From Limimaricola variabilis (GTDB lineage Bacteria; Pseudomonadota; Alphaproteobacteria; Rhodobacterales; Rhodobacteraceae): a stretch of 64,000 nt of DNA. Location: positions 62,001 to 126,000 of the forward strand of contig NZ_JACIBX010000004.1 in assembly GCF_014195545.1 (NCBI RefSeq), in the 5' to 3' direction. Made by a program: the position numbers and the translations under genes. Shown here in pieces: positions 35,240 through 44,666 of this stretch. Positions within the stretch are counted from its first letter, which is position 1. Each line of letters starts with the position of its first letter. Below the pieces are notes generated by a model. That model worked only from the letters and a program-made list of their open reading frames with translations, had not been told where the DNA came from and made no database searches.

Positions 35240-36205
35240 TCAGGGACCGAGCGCCAGCAGCGCGATCTCGCCCTCCCAGACCGCGCCGAGCCGCGCCGCC
35301 GCCCGCCAGGCCCTGAGACCCGAGCGGCAGGCCAGCACGGCGCGCGCGCCGTGCGGCGGCAGCAAGCCACCCGGCCCGAAATCCTCGACCGTCAGCCGCG
35401 CCGCCCCCGGCAGGGGCGGGCCGGGCTCGTCACGGGCGCGCAGGTCGACGAGGTGATCCCCGGGGCCGATCTGCGAGGCGGCGACGAAGCCCGGCGCGCG
35501 GGCGGGTTCGGGCGCGCCGGCAAAGCCGAAGCCGCCCATCCGCCAGCTCGCGGCGTCGAAGCTCACCAGCCGCCCCAGCGGGGCGGGGTCGAGGCCGGCA
35601 GCGATCGCCAGCGCCATCTGCGCCTGCACCCCGCCGATCGTGCCGACCACCGGCCCCAGCACGCCCTCGGAGGCGCAGGAGCCGAGCCGTGCGGGCAGGT
35701 CCGGAAACACCGCCCTGAGCGACGGCGCGCCGCCGCAGAAACCGCCCGCATATCCCGCCCGCCCCGTCGCCGAGGCCGAGACCAGCGGCAGCCCCGCCGC
35801 CATGCAGTGGTCGGAGGCCACGTAGCTCGCGGCAAAGCTGTCGGCGCAGTCGAGGACGAGATCGACGCCCGCGCAGAGTGCCGCCGCGCTGGCCGGGTCG
35901 AAGCGGGCGCAGAGCGGCTCCAACACCGTGTCCGGGTTGAGCGCGCGCAGATGCGCCGCCGCGGCTTCGGCCTTGGGACGGCCGAGATCGGCTGCGCGGA
36001 AGATCACCTGCCGATGCAGGTTGCTCTCCTCGACGATGTCGGGATCGACCAGCCGGATCCGCCCGACCCCCGCCCCGGCGAGATAAGGCAGAACCGCCGC
36101 GCCGAGCCCGCCCGCGCCGATCACCAGCAGATGGGCGCGCGCCAGCCGCGCCTGCCCGGCGGCCCCCATGCCCGGCACCGCGATCTGCCGGTCATAGCGG
36201 CTCAT
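35240..36205 (-). CDS. thiF: ThiF/MoeB-type E1-like adenylyltransferase with C-terminal rhodanese-like domain
   Basis: A 321-residue protein and last gene of the thi operon. The N-terminal 240 residues are an E1-like adenylation domain ([54 protein letters not shown] with a conserved cysteine). The C-terminal 90 residues resemble a rhodanese module ([11 protein letters not shown], then LACRSGLRA with a candidate persulfide cysteine). It would adenylate the ThiS C-terminus and deliver sulfur for thiazole synthesis. The zinc cysteine pairs typical of ThiF/MoeB were not found. It overlaps thiE by four bases. A MoeB function is the main alternative. Confidence 0.8.
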   Translation of the reverse strand: MSRYDRQIAVPGMGAAGQARLARAHLLVIGAGGLGAAVLPYLAGAGVGRIRLVDPDIVEESNLHRQVIFRAADLGRPKAEAAAAHLRALNPDTVLEPLCARFDPASAAALCAGVDLVLDCADSFAASYVASDHCMAAGLPLVSASATGRAGYAGGFCGGAPSLRAVFPDLPARLGSCASEGVLGPVVGTIGGVQAQMALAIAAGLDPAPLGRLVSFDAASWRMGGFGFAGAPEPARAPGFVAASQIGPGDHLVDLRARDEPGPPLPGAARLTVEDFGPGGLLPPHGARAVLACRSGLRAWRAAARLGAVWEGEIALLALGP

Positions 36206-36816
36206 CGCGCCGCCTCGAGCGGGCGGGTGGCCGCCAGCCATTCGCGGGTCCGCGCCTCGGGATCGGCGTTCAGGGTGATGTCGGTCACGACCGAGACGAT
36301 GTCGGCCCCGGCGGCGAAGGCGGCCGGGGCGCGCGCCACCGACAGGCCGCCAATCGCGACCAGGGGGACGGCGCCGCAGAGCGCCTTCCACTCGGTGAGC
36401 TTCTCGACGCCCTGCCGCTCCCATTTCATCTTCTTGAGGATGGTCGGCCAGACCGGCCCCAGCGCGACGTAATCGGGTCCAAGCGACAGCGCCCGGTCGA
36501 GCTCCGCCCGGTCATGCGTGCTGACGCCGAGCCGCAGCCCGGCGCGGCGGATCGCGGGCATGTCGGCGGTGTCGAGATCCTCCTGCCCCAGATGCAGCCA
36601 ATCGCAGCCCGCCTCGATCGCCGCCTGCCAGTGGTCGTTGACCACCAGCACCGCGCCCTGCGCGTCACAGAGCGCGCGGGAGCGGGCGATCTGCGCCGCG
36701 ACCTCCCGCGGGTCGCGATCCTTGAGCCGGAGCTGCACCAGCCGCAGGCCGAGCGGCAGCATCCGCTCCAGCCAGGAGACGTCGTCGAAGATCGGGTAGA
36801 ACCGGTCGAGCTTCAC
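36202..36816 (-). CDS. thiE: thiamine phosphate synthase
   Basis: A 204-residue TIM-barrel enzyme joining HMP-pyrophosphate and the thiazole phosphate to thiamine phosphate. It shows RLVQLRLKD (early barrel), [26 protein letters not shown] (NDxxxxAxxxGaDGvHlGQ-type signature), [25 protein letters not shown] and VAIGGL. GTG 36816 overlaps the thiG stop (GTGA). The phosphate-binding G-GG motif is partly degenerate, as in some alphaproteobacterial ThiE proteins. Confidence 0.88.
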   Translation of the reverse strand: MKLDRFYPIFDDVSWLERMLPLGLRLVQLRLKDRDPREVAAQIARSRALCDAQGAVLVVNDHWQAAIEAGCDWLHLGQEDLDTADMPAIRRAGLRLGVSTHDRAELDRALSLGPDYVALGPVWPTILKKMKWERQGVEKLTEWKALCGAVPLVAIGGLSVARAPAAFAAGADIVSVVTDITLNADPEARTREWLAATRPLEAAR

Positions 36817-37580
36817 AGGAACGCCTTTCCAATCAGCGGGGTGGAGGGCGCGGCCATGTCGCGCGGCTCCATCATCCCGGCCTCGTATCCCAGCCGCCCG
36901 GCCTCGATCGCGCGGGCAAAGCCCTCGGCCATCATCGCCGGGTCGCAGGCCTTGGCGACGGCGGTGTTCAGCAGCACCGCGTCGAAGCCCATCTCCATCG
37001 CCTCGGCCGCCTGGCTGGGCCGCCCGAGACCGGCATCGACCACCATCGGCACCTCCGGAAACTGCGCCCGCAGGCTGCGCAGCCCGTAGCGATTGGCGAG
37101 CCCCAGACCGGTGCCGATCGGCGCGCCCCATGGCATCAGCACCCGGCAACCGGCATCGAGCAGCTTCTCGGCCAGCACCAAGTCCTCGGTCGTGTAGGGA
37201 AACACGTCGAAGCCGTCGGCGCAGAGTTCGCGCGCTGCCTCGACGAGACCCCAGGGGTCGGGCTGCAGCGTGTCGGCATGGCCGATCACCTCGAGCTTGA
37301 TCCAGCTGGTCCCGAACACCTCGCGCGCCATTCGCGCGGTGGTCACCGCCTCGCGCGCGGAGTGGCAGCCGGCGGTGTTGGGCAGGAGCCGGACGCCGAG
37401 CCGGCGCACCAGTTCCCAGAAGGCGCCGCCATCGCCGCCCGCCGCCTCGCGGCGCAACGAGACCGTGGCGATGCCCGCGCCCGAGCGGCGGAAGGCCTCG
37501 GCGAGGATCGCGGGCGAAGGGTATTGCGCGGTGCCGAGCATCAGCCGCGACGCGACCTCGGTGTCGTAGAACGTGACCAT
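36813..37580 (-). CDS. thiG: thiazole synthase
   Basis: A 255-residue protein making the thiazole phosphate carboxylate from deoxyxylulose 5-phosphate, dehydroglycine and ThiS thiocarboxylate. Characteristic segments are [12 protein letters not shown] near the N-terminus, [30 protein letters not shown] (Schiff-base Lys), [30 protein letters not shown] and [22 protein letters not shown] 37580 follows the thiS stop by one base. Length matches the family. Confidence 0.95.
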   Translation of the reverse strand: MVTFYDTEVASRLMLGTAQYPSPAILAEAFRRSGAGIATVSLRREAAGGDGGAFWELVRRLGVRLLPNTAGCHSAREAVTTARMAREVFGTSWIKLEVIGHADTLQPDPWGLVEAARELCADGFDVFPYTTEDLVLAEKLLDAGCRVLMPWGAPIGTGLGLANRYGLRSLRAQFPEVPMVVDAGLGRPSQAAEAMEMGFDAVLLNTAVAKACDPAMMAEGFARAIEAGRLGYEAGMMEPRDMAAPSTPLIGKAFL

Positions 37581-37581
37581 C

Positions 37582-37779
37582 TCAGCCTCCCTGCATCGGC
37601 GCGAGGATCTCGATCCGGTCGCCGGGGGCGAGCCGGGTTTCGGCCCGCGCGGCGGCGGGCACGAAGACCTCGTTATGCGCCGTCGCCACCGCCGCGCCGC
37701 CATGGCCGAGCGCCTCAAGCGCCGCCGCCAGCGTGTCGGCCTCGACCTCGCGGGCGCTGCCGTTAACCATGATCCTCAT
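37582..37779 (-). CDS. thiS: sulfur carrier protein ThiS
   Basis: A 65-residue ubiquitin-like protein ending in Gly-Gly (PMQGG), the residue pair adenylated and thiocarboxylated for sulfur transfer to ThiG. It begins [13 protein letters not shown], typical of ThiS. The start 37779 overlaps the end of thiO by 17 bases, and thiG follows at once. Confidence 0.93.
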   Translation of the reverse strand: MRIMVNGSAREVEADTLAAALEALGHGGAAVATAHNEVFVPAAARAETRLAPGDRIEILAPMQGG

Positions 37780-38734
37780 CGCATACCTCCGGTGTGATGC
37801 CGTCGCAGAGCCGGTCCGCCACCATCCGGGCCATCGCGGGCGCCAGGAGGAAACCGTGCCGGAACAGGCCGTTGACATGGATGACGCCGCCCCGCCGCCG
37901 AATCCGCGGCAGGTTGTCGGCAAAGGCCGGGCGGGCGTCGGCGCCGATCTCCAGCACCTCCGCCGCGCCGAAAGCCGGGTGCAGCGCATAGGCTGCGCTC
38001 AGCAGTTCGAGCACCGCCCGCGCCGTCGCCGGACCGCGCCCCTCGCTCTCGATCTGGGTGGCGCCGAGCATGTAGAGCCCCTGCCCGCGCGGCACGATGT
38101 AGAGCGGGTGGCGCGGATGTAGCAGCCGCACCGGCCGGGTGATGTCGAGGTCGCGCAGCCGCAGCACGACCATCTCGCCGCGCACCCCGCGCAGATCCGG
38201 CAGCGCGTCGCGCGCCGCCAGCCCCCGGCAGTCGATGTCGCCGGGGCCGGGCCGGGCCTCGCCGGTCTCGAAGACCACGCCCTGCGCCGCGAGCCGGGCG
38301 CGCAGCCCCGCCAGCGTCGCGCGCGGATCGAGATGCGCCTCCCCGGCGACATGCAGCCCGCGCCGCGCCTGCCCGGCGAGATCCGGCTCCAGCGCCGCGA
38401 TGCCCTCGGCCTCGAGCGGCGCACCCGGCACCCGCCGGGCAAAGCGTGCGAGCTCGGCCCGGTCGCGGTCGAGCGCCAGCACCAGCGTGCCGCGCCGGAT
38501 CACCCGCGCGCCCTGCCCCGCCCACCAATCGGCGGCGGCGCGGCCCAGGCGCACCACCGGCTCCTCGGCTGTCTCGCCCTCGCAGTCGGGCGCCAGCATG
38601 CCGCCCGCCCACCAAGAGCAGTGATGCGGCCCGGCCTGCCGCTCTCGGTCGATCACCGTGACCGCGCGGCCCCGGCCCGACAGCTCGGCCGCGACCGCGA
38701 GGCCCATCACCCCGCCGCCGATCACCCGGATCAT
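37763..38734 (-). CDS. thiO: glycine oxidase ThiO
   Basis: A 323-residue FAD-dependent oxidase producing dehydroglycine (iminoacetate) for aerobic thiazole synthesis. FAD loop: [19 protein letters not shown] at the N-terminus. Other marks are [15 protein letters not shown], a RGEM-type element (VRGEMVVLR), and the C-terminal [19 protein letters not shown], as in DAO-family glycine oxidases. ATG 38734 overlaps the thiD stop by four bases (ATGA). Its presence in place of ThiH implies oxygen-dependent synthesis. Confidence 0.93.
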   Translation of the reverse strand: MIRVIGGGVMGLAVAAELSGRGRAVTVIDRERQAGPHHCSWWAGGMLAPDCEGETAEEPVVRLGRAAADWWAGQGARVIRRGTLVLALDRDRAELARFARRVPGAPLEAEGIAALEPDLAGQARRGLHVAGEAHLDPRATLAGLRARLAAQGVVFETGEARPGPGDIDCRGLAARDALPDLRGVRGEMVVLRLRDLDITRPVRLLHPRHPLYIVPRGQGLYMLGATQIESEGRGPATARAVLELLSAAYALHPAFGAAEVLEIGADARPAFADNLPRIRRRGGVIHVNGLFRHGFLLAPAMARMVADRLCDGITPEVCDEDHG

Positions 38735-39531
38735 CGCCGGCCCTCGTGGAAATGGTCGACCGGGCCGTGGCCCGACCCGATGCCGAGCGCCGCGCCGCCG
38801 CGGATCGCCCCCTCGAGCCAGCGCCGGGCACGCTCCAGCGCCGCCTCGGGCGAGCGCCCCAGCGCCATCAGCGCCGCCAGCGCGGCGGCGAGGCTGCAGC
38901 CGGTGCCATGGGTGGCGCGGGTGTCGATCCGCGGCCCGGCGGCTTCGACAACCCCGTGACGCGTCACCAGCCGGTCGACGCAGCAGCCGCCCTGCGCATG
39001 GCCGCCCTTCATCAGCACCGCGCCCGCGCCAAGGTCGAGCAGCATCCGCCCCTGCGTCACGATCTCCTCGGCGCTCGCGGCCTGCGCCCGTCCGGTGAGC
39101 CGCGCCGCCTCGGGCAGGTTCGGCGTCAGCAGCGTCGCGCGCGGGATCAGCCGTGCGATCAGCGCCGCCACCGCCGCGTCGTCGATCAGCGCGTCGCCTG
39201 AGGTCGCCACCATGACCGGGTCGAGCACCACCGGCCCGGCATGATCGCCAAGCGCTTCGGCCACCACCTCGATGGTCTCGGCGCGGCCCAGCATGCCGAT
39301 CTTGATGGCGTCGGGCGGGATGTCGGCCAGCACCGCGGCGATCTGCGCCGCGACCATCTCGGGCGCGACATGCGCCACGCCGCTCACGCCGCGGGTGTTC
39401 TGCGCGGTGATCGCGGTGATCGCCGAAGCGCCATAGACGCCGAAGGCGGCGAAGCTCTTGAGGTCGGCCTGGATGCCCGCCCCGCCGCCGCTGTCGGATC
39501 CCGCGATGGTTAGGGCCGTCTTGACGCGCAT
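38731..39531 (-). CDS. thiD: hydroxymethylpyrimidine/phosphomethylpyrimidine kinase
   Basis: A 266-residue ribokinase-like enzyme phosphorylating HMP to HMP-pyrophosphate. Signatures are [20 protein letters not shown] at the N-terminus, [48 protein letters not shown] and the anion-hole motif [14 protein letters not shown]. It is first gene of the thiD-O-S-G-E-F operon, located 60 bases after the TPP riboswitch. thiC is not in the window. Confidence 0.94.
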   Translation of the reverse strand: MRVKTALTIAGSDSGGGAGIQADLKSFAAFGVYGASAITAITAQNTRGVSGVAHVAPEMVAAQIAAVLADIPPDAIKIGMLGRAETIEVVAEALGDHAGPVVLDPVMVATSGDALIDDAAVAALIARLIPRATLLTPNLPEAARLTGRAQAASAEEIVTQGRMLLDLGAGAVLMKGGHAQGGCCVDRLVTRHGVVEAAGPRIDTRATHGTGCSLAAALAALMALGRSPEAALERARRWLEGAIRGGAALGIGSGHGPVDHFHEGRR

Positions 39532-39592
39532 CTCGCTCCCCCTTTCCGGCGGGGGCGCGGACGGACTCCGGGCGCATCTGTCCCGGGTCGCG

Positions 39593-39677
39593 TCTCCGTT
39601 CCCTCCGCCGGTGCTAACCGGATCAGGTTCGATGGGTCGGCATTCGCCTCTCAGCCCTTGCGGGCACCCCAACGGAT
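39593..39677 (-). ncRNA. TPP riboswitch (THI element) controlling the thi operon
   Basis: On the minus strand the conserved thi-box pieces occur in order: a GGGGTGCCC P2-type start, GGCTGAGA in the pyrimidine-sensor loop, then CCATCGAACCTGATCCGGTT (pyrophosphate-sensor helix) and GCACCGGCGGAGGGA closing the structure. It lies about 60 bases upstream of thiD. TPP binding would lower expression by termination or sequestration of the thiD ribosome site. Confidence 0.95.
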
Positions 39678-39714
39678 TCGAGCGCGACGTTAGCCGGGCG
39701 TCCCGGTTGACGCA

Positions 39715-39760
39715 AGGGAGGGGGCTCCGCCCCCGGGCCTCGCGGCCCTCCCCCGGCGTA
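39715..39760 (-). terminator. structured GC-rich region downstream of the RamB gene
   Basis: Contains nested inverted repeats: GGGGGC/GCCCCC at 39721-39734 and GGGCC/GGCCC at 39735-39748, between the ramB-like stop (39782) and the riboswitch. Probable end of the regulator transcript; such motifs recur in Rhodobacterales spacers. Confidence 0.45.
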
Positions 39761-39781
39761 TTTGGGGAATGGTGAAGGGGA

Positions 39782-41218
39782 TCAGCGCTCCCCTTCGAAG
39801 CGGTAGATCGCGAGGCCGCGCTCGCTTTCGTCGATCTCGAGCCTGCGATTGACGGGCGCGTGGGCGCGGCTGGCGCAGTTCGGCCGCTCGCACAGGTAGC
39901 AGTTGATGCCGATCCCGGTGGGCGTGATCCGGTCGAGATCGAGCCCCTCGGCATGGGCGAGGCGCGGCGCATAGGCGACGTCGCATCCCAGCCCGATCGC
40001 CAGCCGCGTGGCCGGCGCGCCGAGCGTGCCGCCATGCCGGGTGACGGTGCGCGCGATCGAGAAGTAGCGCGCCCCGTCGGGCATGGAAATCAGCTGCGTC
40101 TGCACCCGGTCGGGCGCCTCGAAGGCGGCGTGGATGTTCCATAGCGGGCAGGTCCCGCCGAAGGAGGAGAAGGGGAATCGCCCGGCGCTGAACCGCTTGG
40201 AGATGTTGCCCGCCTGATCGACCCGCACGAAGAAGAACGGGATGCCGCGCGCGCCCTCGCGCTGCAGCGTGGTCAGGCGGTGCGCCACCTGCTCGTAGCT
40301 GGTGCCGAAGCGGTGGCCCAGAAGCTCGACATCGTAGCGCGCTGCCTCGCAGGCTGCGAGGAACCGCCCGTAAGGCATCAGAAGGGCTGCGGCGAAGTAG
40401 TTGGCGAGCGTCACCCGCGCCAGCGCCAGCGCCGACGGATCGCTCAGCCCGGAGGCCGCGATCTCGTCGGCGATCTCCTGCCCCCGCTCCAGCCGCGCCA
40501 GCAGCACCGCCATCTGGAATCGGCGGCTGGGTTGGGCGAGAAGCTCGGACAGCCGAAGCTCGCTGCGATGGGCGACGTGCTGGCGCAACCGCCCGGCCAT
40601 CACCTCCGAGGGCAGGATCCGCACCCTGATGCCATGCGCGCGCAGCCGCTCGGTCAGCGCGACATGCGGCTCCGAGCGGTGCAGCTGCATCTCTTCGGCG
40701 GTGGCCTCGGCGGCGCGGTCGAGCGCGTCGACATGGTTGCGCCGCTCGAACAGCCAGGCCCGCACGGCCTGCACCGCGCGCGAGCCTTCCTCGAGCACCT
40801 CGACCTTGTCGCGGTCGGCGAGCGGGTTGGCGTCGGTCTGGCGGGCCAGCACCAGCTGCCGGTAGCGGTCGTGCAGCCGCACCAGCGCGGCGGCGACGTT
40901 CGGCGCGGCCGAGAGCGCCTGCTCGATCTCGACCCGGCCGACATCCGCCTCCAGCGCCGGATCCTTGAGCGCTGCGGTCAGGTCGGCGGCGAGCTGCGCG
41001 TCGGTCTCCGGGGCCAGCTCGCTGACATTGATGTCGAAGGCTTCGGCCAGCCGCATCAGCAACTTGGCCGAGGCCGGGCGCTGGTTGCCCTCCATCAGCG
41101 TGACATAGCTGGCCGAGACGCCGAGCCGGCCGGCCATTTCGGCCTGTGTCAGCCCGAGCGAGACGCGCAGCGCCTTGAGCCGGGGGCCGATCAGGAGTTT
41201 TTCGCCGCGATCGCTCAT
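39782..41218 (-). CDS. ramB: RamB/ScfR-type short-chain-fatty-acyl transcriptional regulator
   Basis: A 478-residue regulator. It has an N-terminal HTH_XRE domain (about 10-65, LKALRVSLGLTQAEMAGRLGVSASYVTLMEGNQR), a central IrrE-peptidase-like segment (DUF955) and a C-terminal ScfR domain with a cysteine cluster (GIGINCYLCERPNCASRAHAP, about 440-460). This is the RamB/MccR/PccR family. RamB controls glyoxylate-cycle genes in Corynebacterium and Paracoccus. Here it is divergent from the malate-synthase-like gene and isocitrate lyase, the same arrangement I recall for Paracoccus denitrificans. The effector is probably acetyl-CoA or a related acyl-CoA. Confidence 0.88.
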   Translation of the reverse strand: MSDRGEKLLIGPRLKALRVSLGLTQAEMAGRLGVSASYVTLMEGNQRPASAKLLMRLAEAFDINVSELAPETDAQLAADLTAALKDPALEADVGRVEIEQALSAAPNVAAALVRLHDRYRQLVLARQTDANPLADRDKVEVLEEGSRAVQAVRAWLFERRNHVDALDRAAEATAEEMQLHRSEPHVALTERLRAHGIRVRILPSEVMAGRLRQHVAHRSELRLSELLAQPSRRFQMAVLLARLERGQEIADEIAASGLSDPSALALARVTLANYFAAALLMPYGRFLAACEAARYDVELLGHRFGTSYEQVAHRLTTLQREGARGIPFFFVRVDQAGNISKRFSAGRFPFSSFGGTCPLWNIHAAFEAPDRVQTQLISMPDGARYFSIARTVTRHGGTLGAPATRLAIGLGCDVAYAPRLAHAEGLDLDRITPTGIGINCYLCERPNCASRAHAPVNRRLEIDESERGLAIYRFEGER

Positions 41219-41376
41219 TTCATGACTAACAATGTTTCACCAATCCCGCTGACATAACTTACAAGATTACCCGTTCGCAACAAAATTATGCTGCACGCGC
41301 GTCATGACCACACTAACCTTACAGACAGCAAGGCACCGATCCTCCCTTCGGCGCCACAACTGGAAAGGTCACGCAG
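41219..41376. promoter_or_regulatory. divergent promoter region ramB / glyoxylate genes
   Basis: 158 bp, AT-rich at 41219-41345. It holds CGTTCGCAACAAA at 41272-41284, which resembles the TTTGCAAA-type RamB boxes of actinobacteria, and ACAATGTTTCACCAA near the ramB start. A RamB site here is expected but the exact operator is inference. Confidence 0.45.
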
Positions 41377-42900
41377 ATGCCTCTCGATCTCGTCCCCGCC
41401 CCCGCAGCGCCCAGGCCGGTCCTGCTGCGCGACGTGCCGGGCGCCGACCGCGTCCTGACCGACGACGCGCTGGCCCTCGCCGCCGAACTGCAGACCCGCT
41501 TCAACCCCAAGATGCAGGCGCTCTCGGTCGCCCGCGACCGCCGTCAGGAACGCGCCGACGAAGGCCGTCTGCCCGACTATCTCGAGGAGACCACCGGCAT
41601 CCGCAAGGGCATCTGGTCCTGCGCCGCAGCCCCCGAGAGCCTGCGCGACCGCAGGCTCTGCCTCGCCGCCGCCGCCGAGGCGGGCGCGCTGGCCCAGGCC
41701 CGCGCCGCCGGGGCCTCGGCGCTGCTCGTCGATCTCGACGAGGCGACCGCGCCGGGCTTTGCCAACCTCGTCGCCGGCATCGCCGCCCTGGCCGAGGCGC
41801 CCGACGACCACACGCCGATGCTGATCCGCACCCGGCCGCTGGAGCGCGACGAACCGGCTCTGCTGATCGGCGGCCACCCGGTTTCGGCCGGGCTGTTCGA
41901 CCTGGCGCTGATCATGGCCCATCTGGCGACGCCGCTCGCGGCCCGCGACATGGGGCCGAACCTGCAGCTCGGCGGCATCGACGGCCACCGCGAGGCGCGG
42001 CTGTGGAGCGAGATCCTCGCCCTTGCCGAGGAGCGCGACGGGCTGGCGCCGAACACGATCCGGGTCGAGGTCTCGCTCGAGACCGTCACCGCCGGCTTCG
42101 AGATGGACGAGATCCTGTGGGAGCTGCGCGACCGCGCGATCGGCCTGACCATGCGCCGCGCGCCGCTCACCGCCTCCTATCTGCGGCTGATGCGGTCCCA
42201 TCCCGACGCCGTGCTGCCTGCGCTGCTCGACCCCGAGGCGGCGTTCCTGGGCACTTGCGCGGCGCGGATGGTCAAGGTCGCCCATCGCCGCGGCACCCAT
42301 GCCATCGCCGAGGCACCCGAAGGCAGCGACCCCGCCACCTTGCGCCGGCCGCTCGACGAGGGCTGCGACGGGCTGCGGATCGACGGCCCCGACCGGATCG
42401 CGGCGGCGCGCGAGGCGATCGCCCGCGCCCTGCCCGGCGCCCACCAGATCGGACGCCCGCGCCAGTATTTCCGGATCAGCCCCGAGATGCTGCTCAAGCC
42501 GCATGCCGGGCCGGTCACCGAGCAGGGCCTGCGCGCGACGGTGCATGTCGCCATCGCGGCGCTGGCCGCCTGGATTGCCGGGCGCGGCCCGGTCCGGATC
42601 GGCGACAGCCTGCACGGTCTCGCCTCCGCCGATCTCGCCCGGGCCCGGCTCGGCCAGTGGCTGGCGCATGGCGCCATGGTCGAGATGGAGGGCGGCGACT
42701 CGCGCCGCATGACCGCCGACTGGCTCGCCGCGCTGATCCACGAGGAGATCGTGAGCCTGGTGGAGTGGCTGGGACCGCACAGCTTCCATCGCGGACGCTA
42801 CGCCTCGGCCGCCCGGATCGTCCAGGAATCGGCCTGCGCCAGCCCGCAGCCGGACCACGTCGCGCGGCTTGCCGCGCCGCTCCTCGACACGCTCGACTGA
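41377..42900 (+). CDS. malate synthase A-like protein with altered active site
   Basis: A 507-residue homologue of malate synthase A, which condenses glyoxylate and acetyl-CoA. The scaffold is clear: LAAELQTRFNPKMQAL, GRLPDYLEETTGIRKG, FEMDEILWELRD, VAHRRGTHAI and LARARLGQW. Several catalytic positions differ from the family as I know it. The magnesium region GLNxGRWDY reads GLTMRRAPL, the PKLES strand reads GGIDG, and the base-bearing NLMEDAATAE region reads DSLHGLASAD. It may be inactive, regulatory or have another substrate. It lies 63 bp upstream of isocitrate lyase, so is expressed with it and under RamB. Misalignment by eye is possible. Confidence 0.75.
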   Translation: MPLDLVPAPAAPRPVLLRDVPGADRVLTDDALALAAELQTRFNPKMQALSVARDRRQERADEGRLPDYLEETTGIRKGIWSCAAAPESLRDRRLCLAAAAEAGALAQARAAGASALLVDLDEATAPGFANLVAGIAALAEAPDDHTPMLIRTRPLERDEPALLIGGHPVSAGLFDLALIMAHLATPLAARDMGPNLQLGGIDGHREARLWSEILALAEERDGLAPNTIRVEVSLETVTAGFEMDEILWELRDRAIGLTMRRAPLTASYLRLMRSHPDAVLPALLDPEAAFLGTCAARMVKVAHRRGTHAIAEAPEGSDPATLRRPLDEGCDGLRIDGPDRIAAAREAIARALPGAHQIGRPRQYFRISPEMLLKPHAGPVTEQGLRATVHVAIAALAAWIAGRGPVRIGDSLHGLASADLARARLGQWLAHGAMVEMEGGDSRRMTADWLAALIHEEIVSLVEWLGPHSFHRGRYASAARIVQESACASPQPDHVARLAAPLLDTLD

Positions 42901-42906
42901 CATCCC

Positions 42907-42927
42907 GCCGGGGGCCCGGCCCCCGGC
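42907..42927 (+). terminator. hairpin between malate synthase-like gene and aceA
   Basis: 9-bp GC stem (42907-42915 with 42919-42927) seven bases after the stop and upstream of aceA. It has no T-run; it could attenuate read-through or protect the upstream mRNA end. Confidence 0.45.
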
Positions 42928-42963
42928 ACCTCCCCCCCTTTCCATCCGAAGGACCGACCGACC

Positions 42964-44592
42964 ATGACCGACATGACCCCGACCCGCCGCAAGAGCTATG
43001 CCGAGCGCCGCGCCGCGTTGCAGGCCCGCTTCCCGAAGGGGAGCGCCCCCGGCGGCGTCGCCATCGACGACATCCTGCAGCTGCAGATGCAGAACACCTA
43101 CAACACCCATCTCGAGATCGCCCGCGAGATGGCGAAGGTGATGCGCGCCGACATGGCCGCCTATGACGCCGATCCCGAGCATTTCACCCAGAGCCTCGGC
43201 TGCTGGTCGGGCTTTCACGCCCAGCAGATGATCCGTTCGGTCAAGCGGCTGCGCGGCACCACCAAGGGCGCCTATGTCTATCTCTCCGGCTGGATGGTCG
43301 CGGGCCTGCGCAACCGCTGGGGCCACCTGCCCGACCAGTCGATGCACGAAAAGACCGCCGTGGCCGACCTGATCGAGGAGATCTACGTCTCGCTGCGCCA
43401 GGCCGACGAGGTCGAGCTCAACGACCTGTTCCGGGCCCTCGACAAGGCGCGCGAGAGCGGCGACGCCCAGGCCGAGCGTGACGCGGTCACCGCGATCGAC
43501 AATTTCGAGAGCCACGTCGTGCCGATCGTCGCCGATATCGACGCGGGCTTCGGCAACGAGCACGCGACCTACCTGCTCGCCAAGGAGCTGATCAAGGCCG
43601 GCGCTTGCTGCCTGCAGATCGAGAACCAGGTCTCCGACGCCAAGCAATGCGGCCATCAGGACGGCAAGGTCACGGTCCCGCGCGAGGATTTCATCGAGAA
43701 GCTGCGCGCCTGCCGCATGGCCTTCGAGGAGCTGGGCGTTACTGAGGGCGTGATCGTCGCGCGCACCGACAGCCTCGGCGCCGGGCTGACCCAGAAGCTT
43801 CCGGTGAGCCAGGCCCCCGGCGACCACGCCTCCGAATACCTCAAGTGGATCGAGACCGAGCGCTTCGACGGCCAGCCTTCCGAAGGCGAAATCGCGTTGT
43901 GGCGCGACGGTGGCTGGGCCAAGCCTGCGCGGCTGCCGAACGGCCTCGTGCGCTTCAAGGAGGGCACCGGCCGGGCGCGGGTCATCGAGGATTGCGTGGC
44001 CTCGCTCAATGATGGTGGCGCCGACCTGATCTGGATCGAGACCGATACCCCCAACGTCGCCGAAATTGCGGGCATGGTCGCCGAGATCCGCGAGAAGGCG
44101 CCCCACGCCAAGCTGGTCTACAACAACTCGCCCTCCTTCAACTGGACCCTGAACCTGCGCAAGCAGGTGCGCGAGGACTGGATCGCCGAGGGCCGGATCG
44201 CCGAGACCGACTACCCGGACGGCACCCAGCTGATGAAGGCCGATTACGACGACACCGATCTGGGGCGCGAGGCCGATGCGCGGCTCAAGCGGTTCCAGTA
44301 CGACATCTCGACCAAGGCGGGCGTGTTCCACAACCTGATCACCCTGCCGACCTTCCACCTGACCGCCAAATCGGTGGACGAGCTGTCGCGCGGCTATTTC
44401 GGCGAGGACCGGATGCTGGCCTATGTCGCCACCGTGCAGCGCGAGGAGATCCGGCGCGGCATCTCGGCGGTCAAGCACCAGCACGAGGTCGGCTCGGATC
44501 TGGGCGATACCTTCAAGGAGATGGTCGGTGGCGACCGGGCGCTCAAGGCGGGCGGCCATGCCAACACGATGAACCAGTTCGCCGCCGAATGA
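42964..44592 (+). CDS. aceA: isocitrate lyase (long form)
   Basis: A 542-residue enzyme splitting isocitrate to glyoxylate and succinate. The active-site motif is KQCGHQDGK (Cys229) rather than KKCGH, typical for the longer isoform of Pseudomonas/Paracoccus and eukaryotes. Other signatures are YVYLSGWMVAG, PIVADIDAGFGNEHATYLLAKEL and ARTDSLGAGLT, with YNNSPSFNW near the C-terminus. It lies in the RamB-flanked glyoxylate cluster and is expected to be induced on acetate or C2 compounds. Confidence 0.95.
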   Translation: MTDMTPTRRKSYAERRAALQARFPKGSAPGGVAIDDILQLQMQNTYNTHLEIAREMAKVMRADMAAYDADPEHFTQSLGCWSGFHAQQMIRSVKRLRGTTKGAYVYLSGWMVAGLRNRWGHLPDQSMHEKTAVADLIEEIYVSLRQADEVELNDLFRALDKARESGDAQAERDAVTAIDNFESHVVPIVADIDAGFGNEHATYLLAKELIKAGACCLQIENQVSDAKQCGHQDGKVTVPREDFIEKLRACRMAFEELGVTEGVIVARTDSLGAGLTQKLPVSQAPGDHASEYLKWIETERFDGQPSEGEIALWRDGGWAKPARLPNGLVRFKEGTGRARVIEDCVASLNDGGADLIWIETDTPNVAEIAGMVAEIREKAPHAKLVYNNSPSFNWTLNLRKQVREDWIAEGRIAETDYPDGTQLMKADYDDTDLGREADARLKRFQYDISTKAGVFHNLITLPTFHLTAKSVDELSRGYFGEDRMLAYVATVQREEIRRGISAVKHQHEVGSDLGDTFKEMVGGDRALKAGGHANTMNQFAAE

Positions 44593-44598
44593 GAGCTT

Positions 44599-44660
44599 CC
44601 GCCGGTCGGGCCTGACCGGCGGACGAAGGATCGGGCCGGGGCCAAGCGCCCCGGCCCGAT
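44599..44660 (+). terminator. tandem hairpins after isocitrate lyase
   Basis: Two perfect stems in series: 10 bp near 44598-44623 and 12 bp at 44630-44641 with 44649-44660. They separate aceA from the convergent Ala-rich gene ending at 44667. There is no T-tract. Confidence 0.65.
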
Positions 44661-44666
44661 CGCGTG

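Noticed and set aside
34178-35316. Plus-strand frame opposite kbl
   Set aside because: Shadow translation; kbl on the minus strand is complete and well supported.
41302-44559. 1085-codon minus-strand frame opposite the glyoxylate genes
   Set aside because: Shadow of aceA and the malate-synthase-like gene, no recognisable domain.
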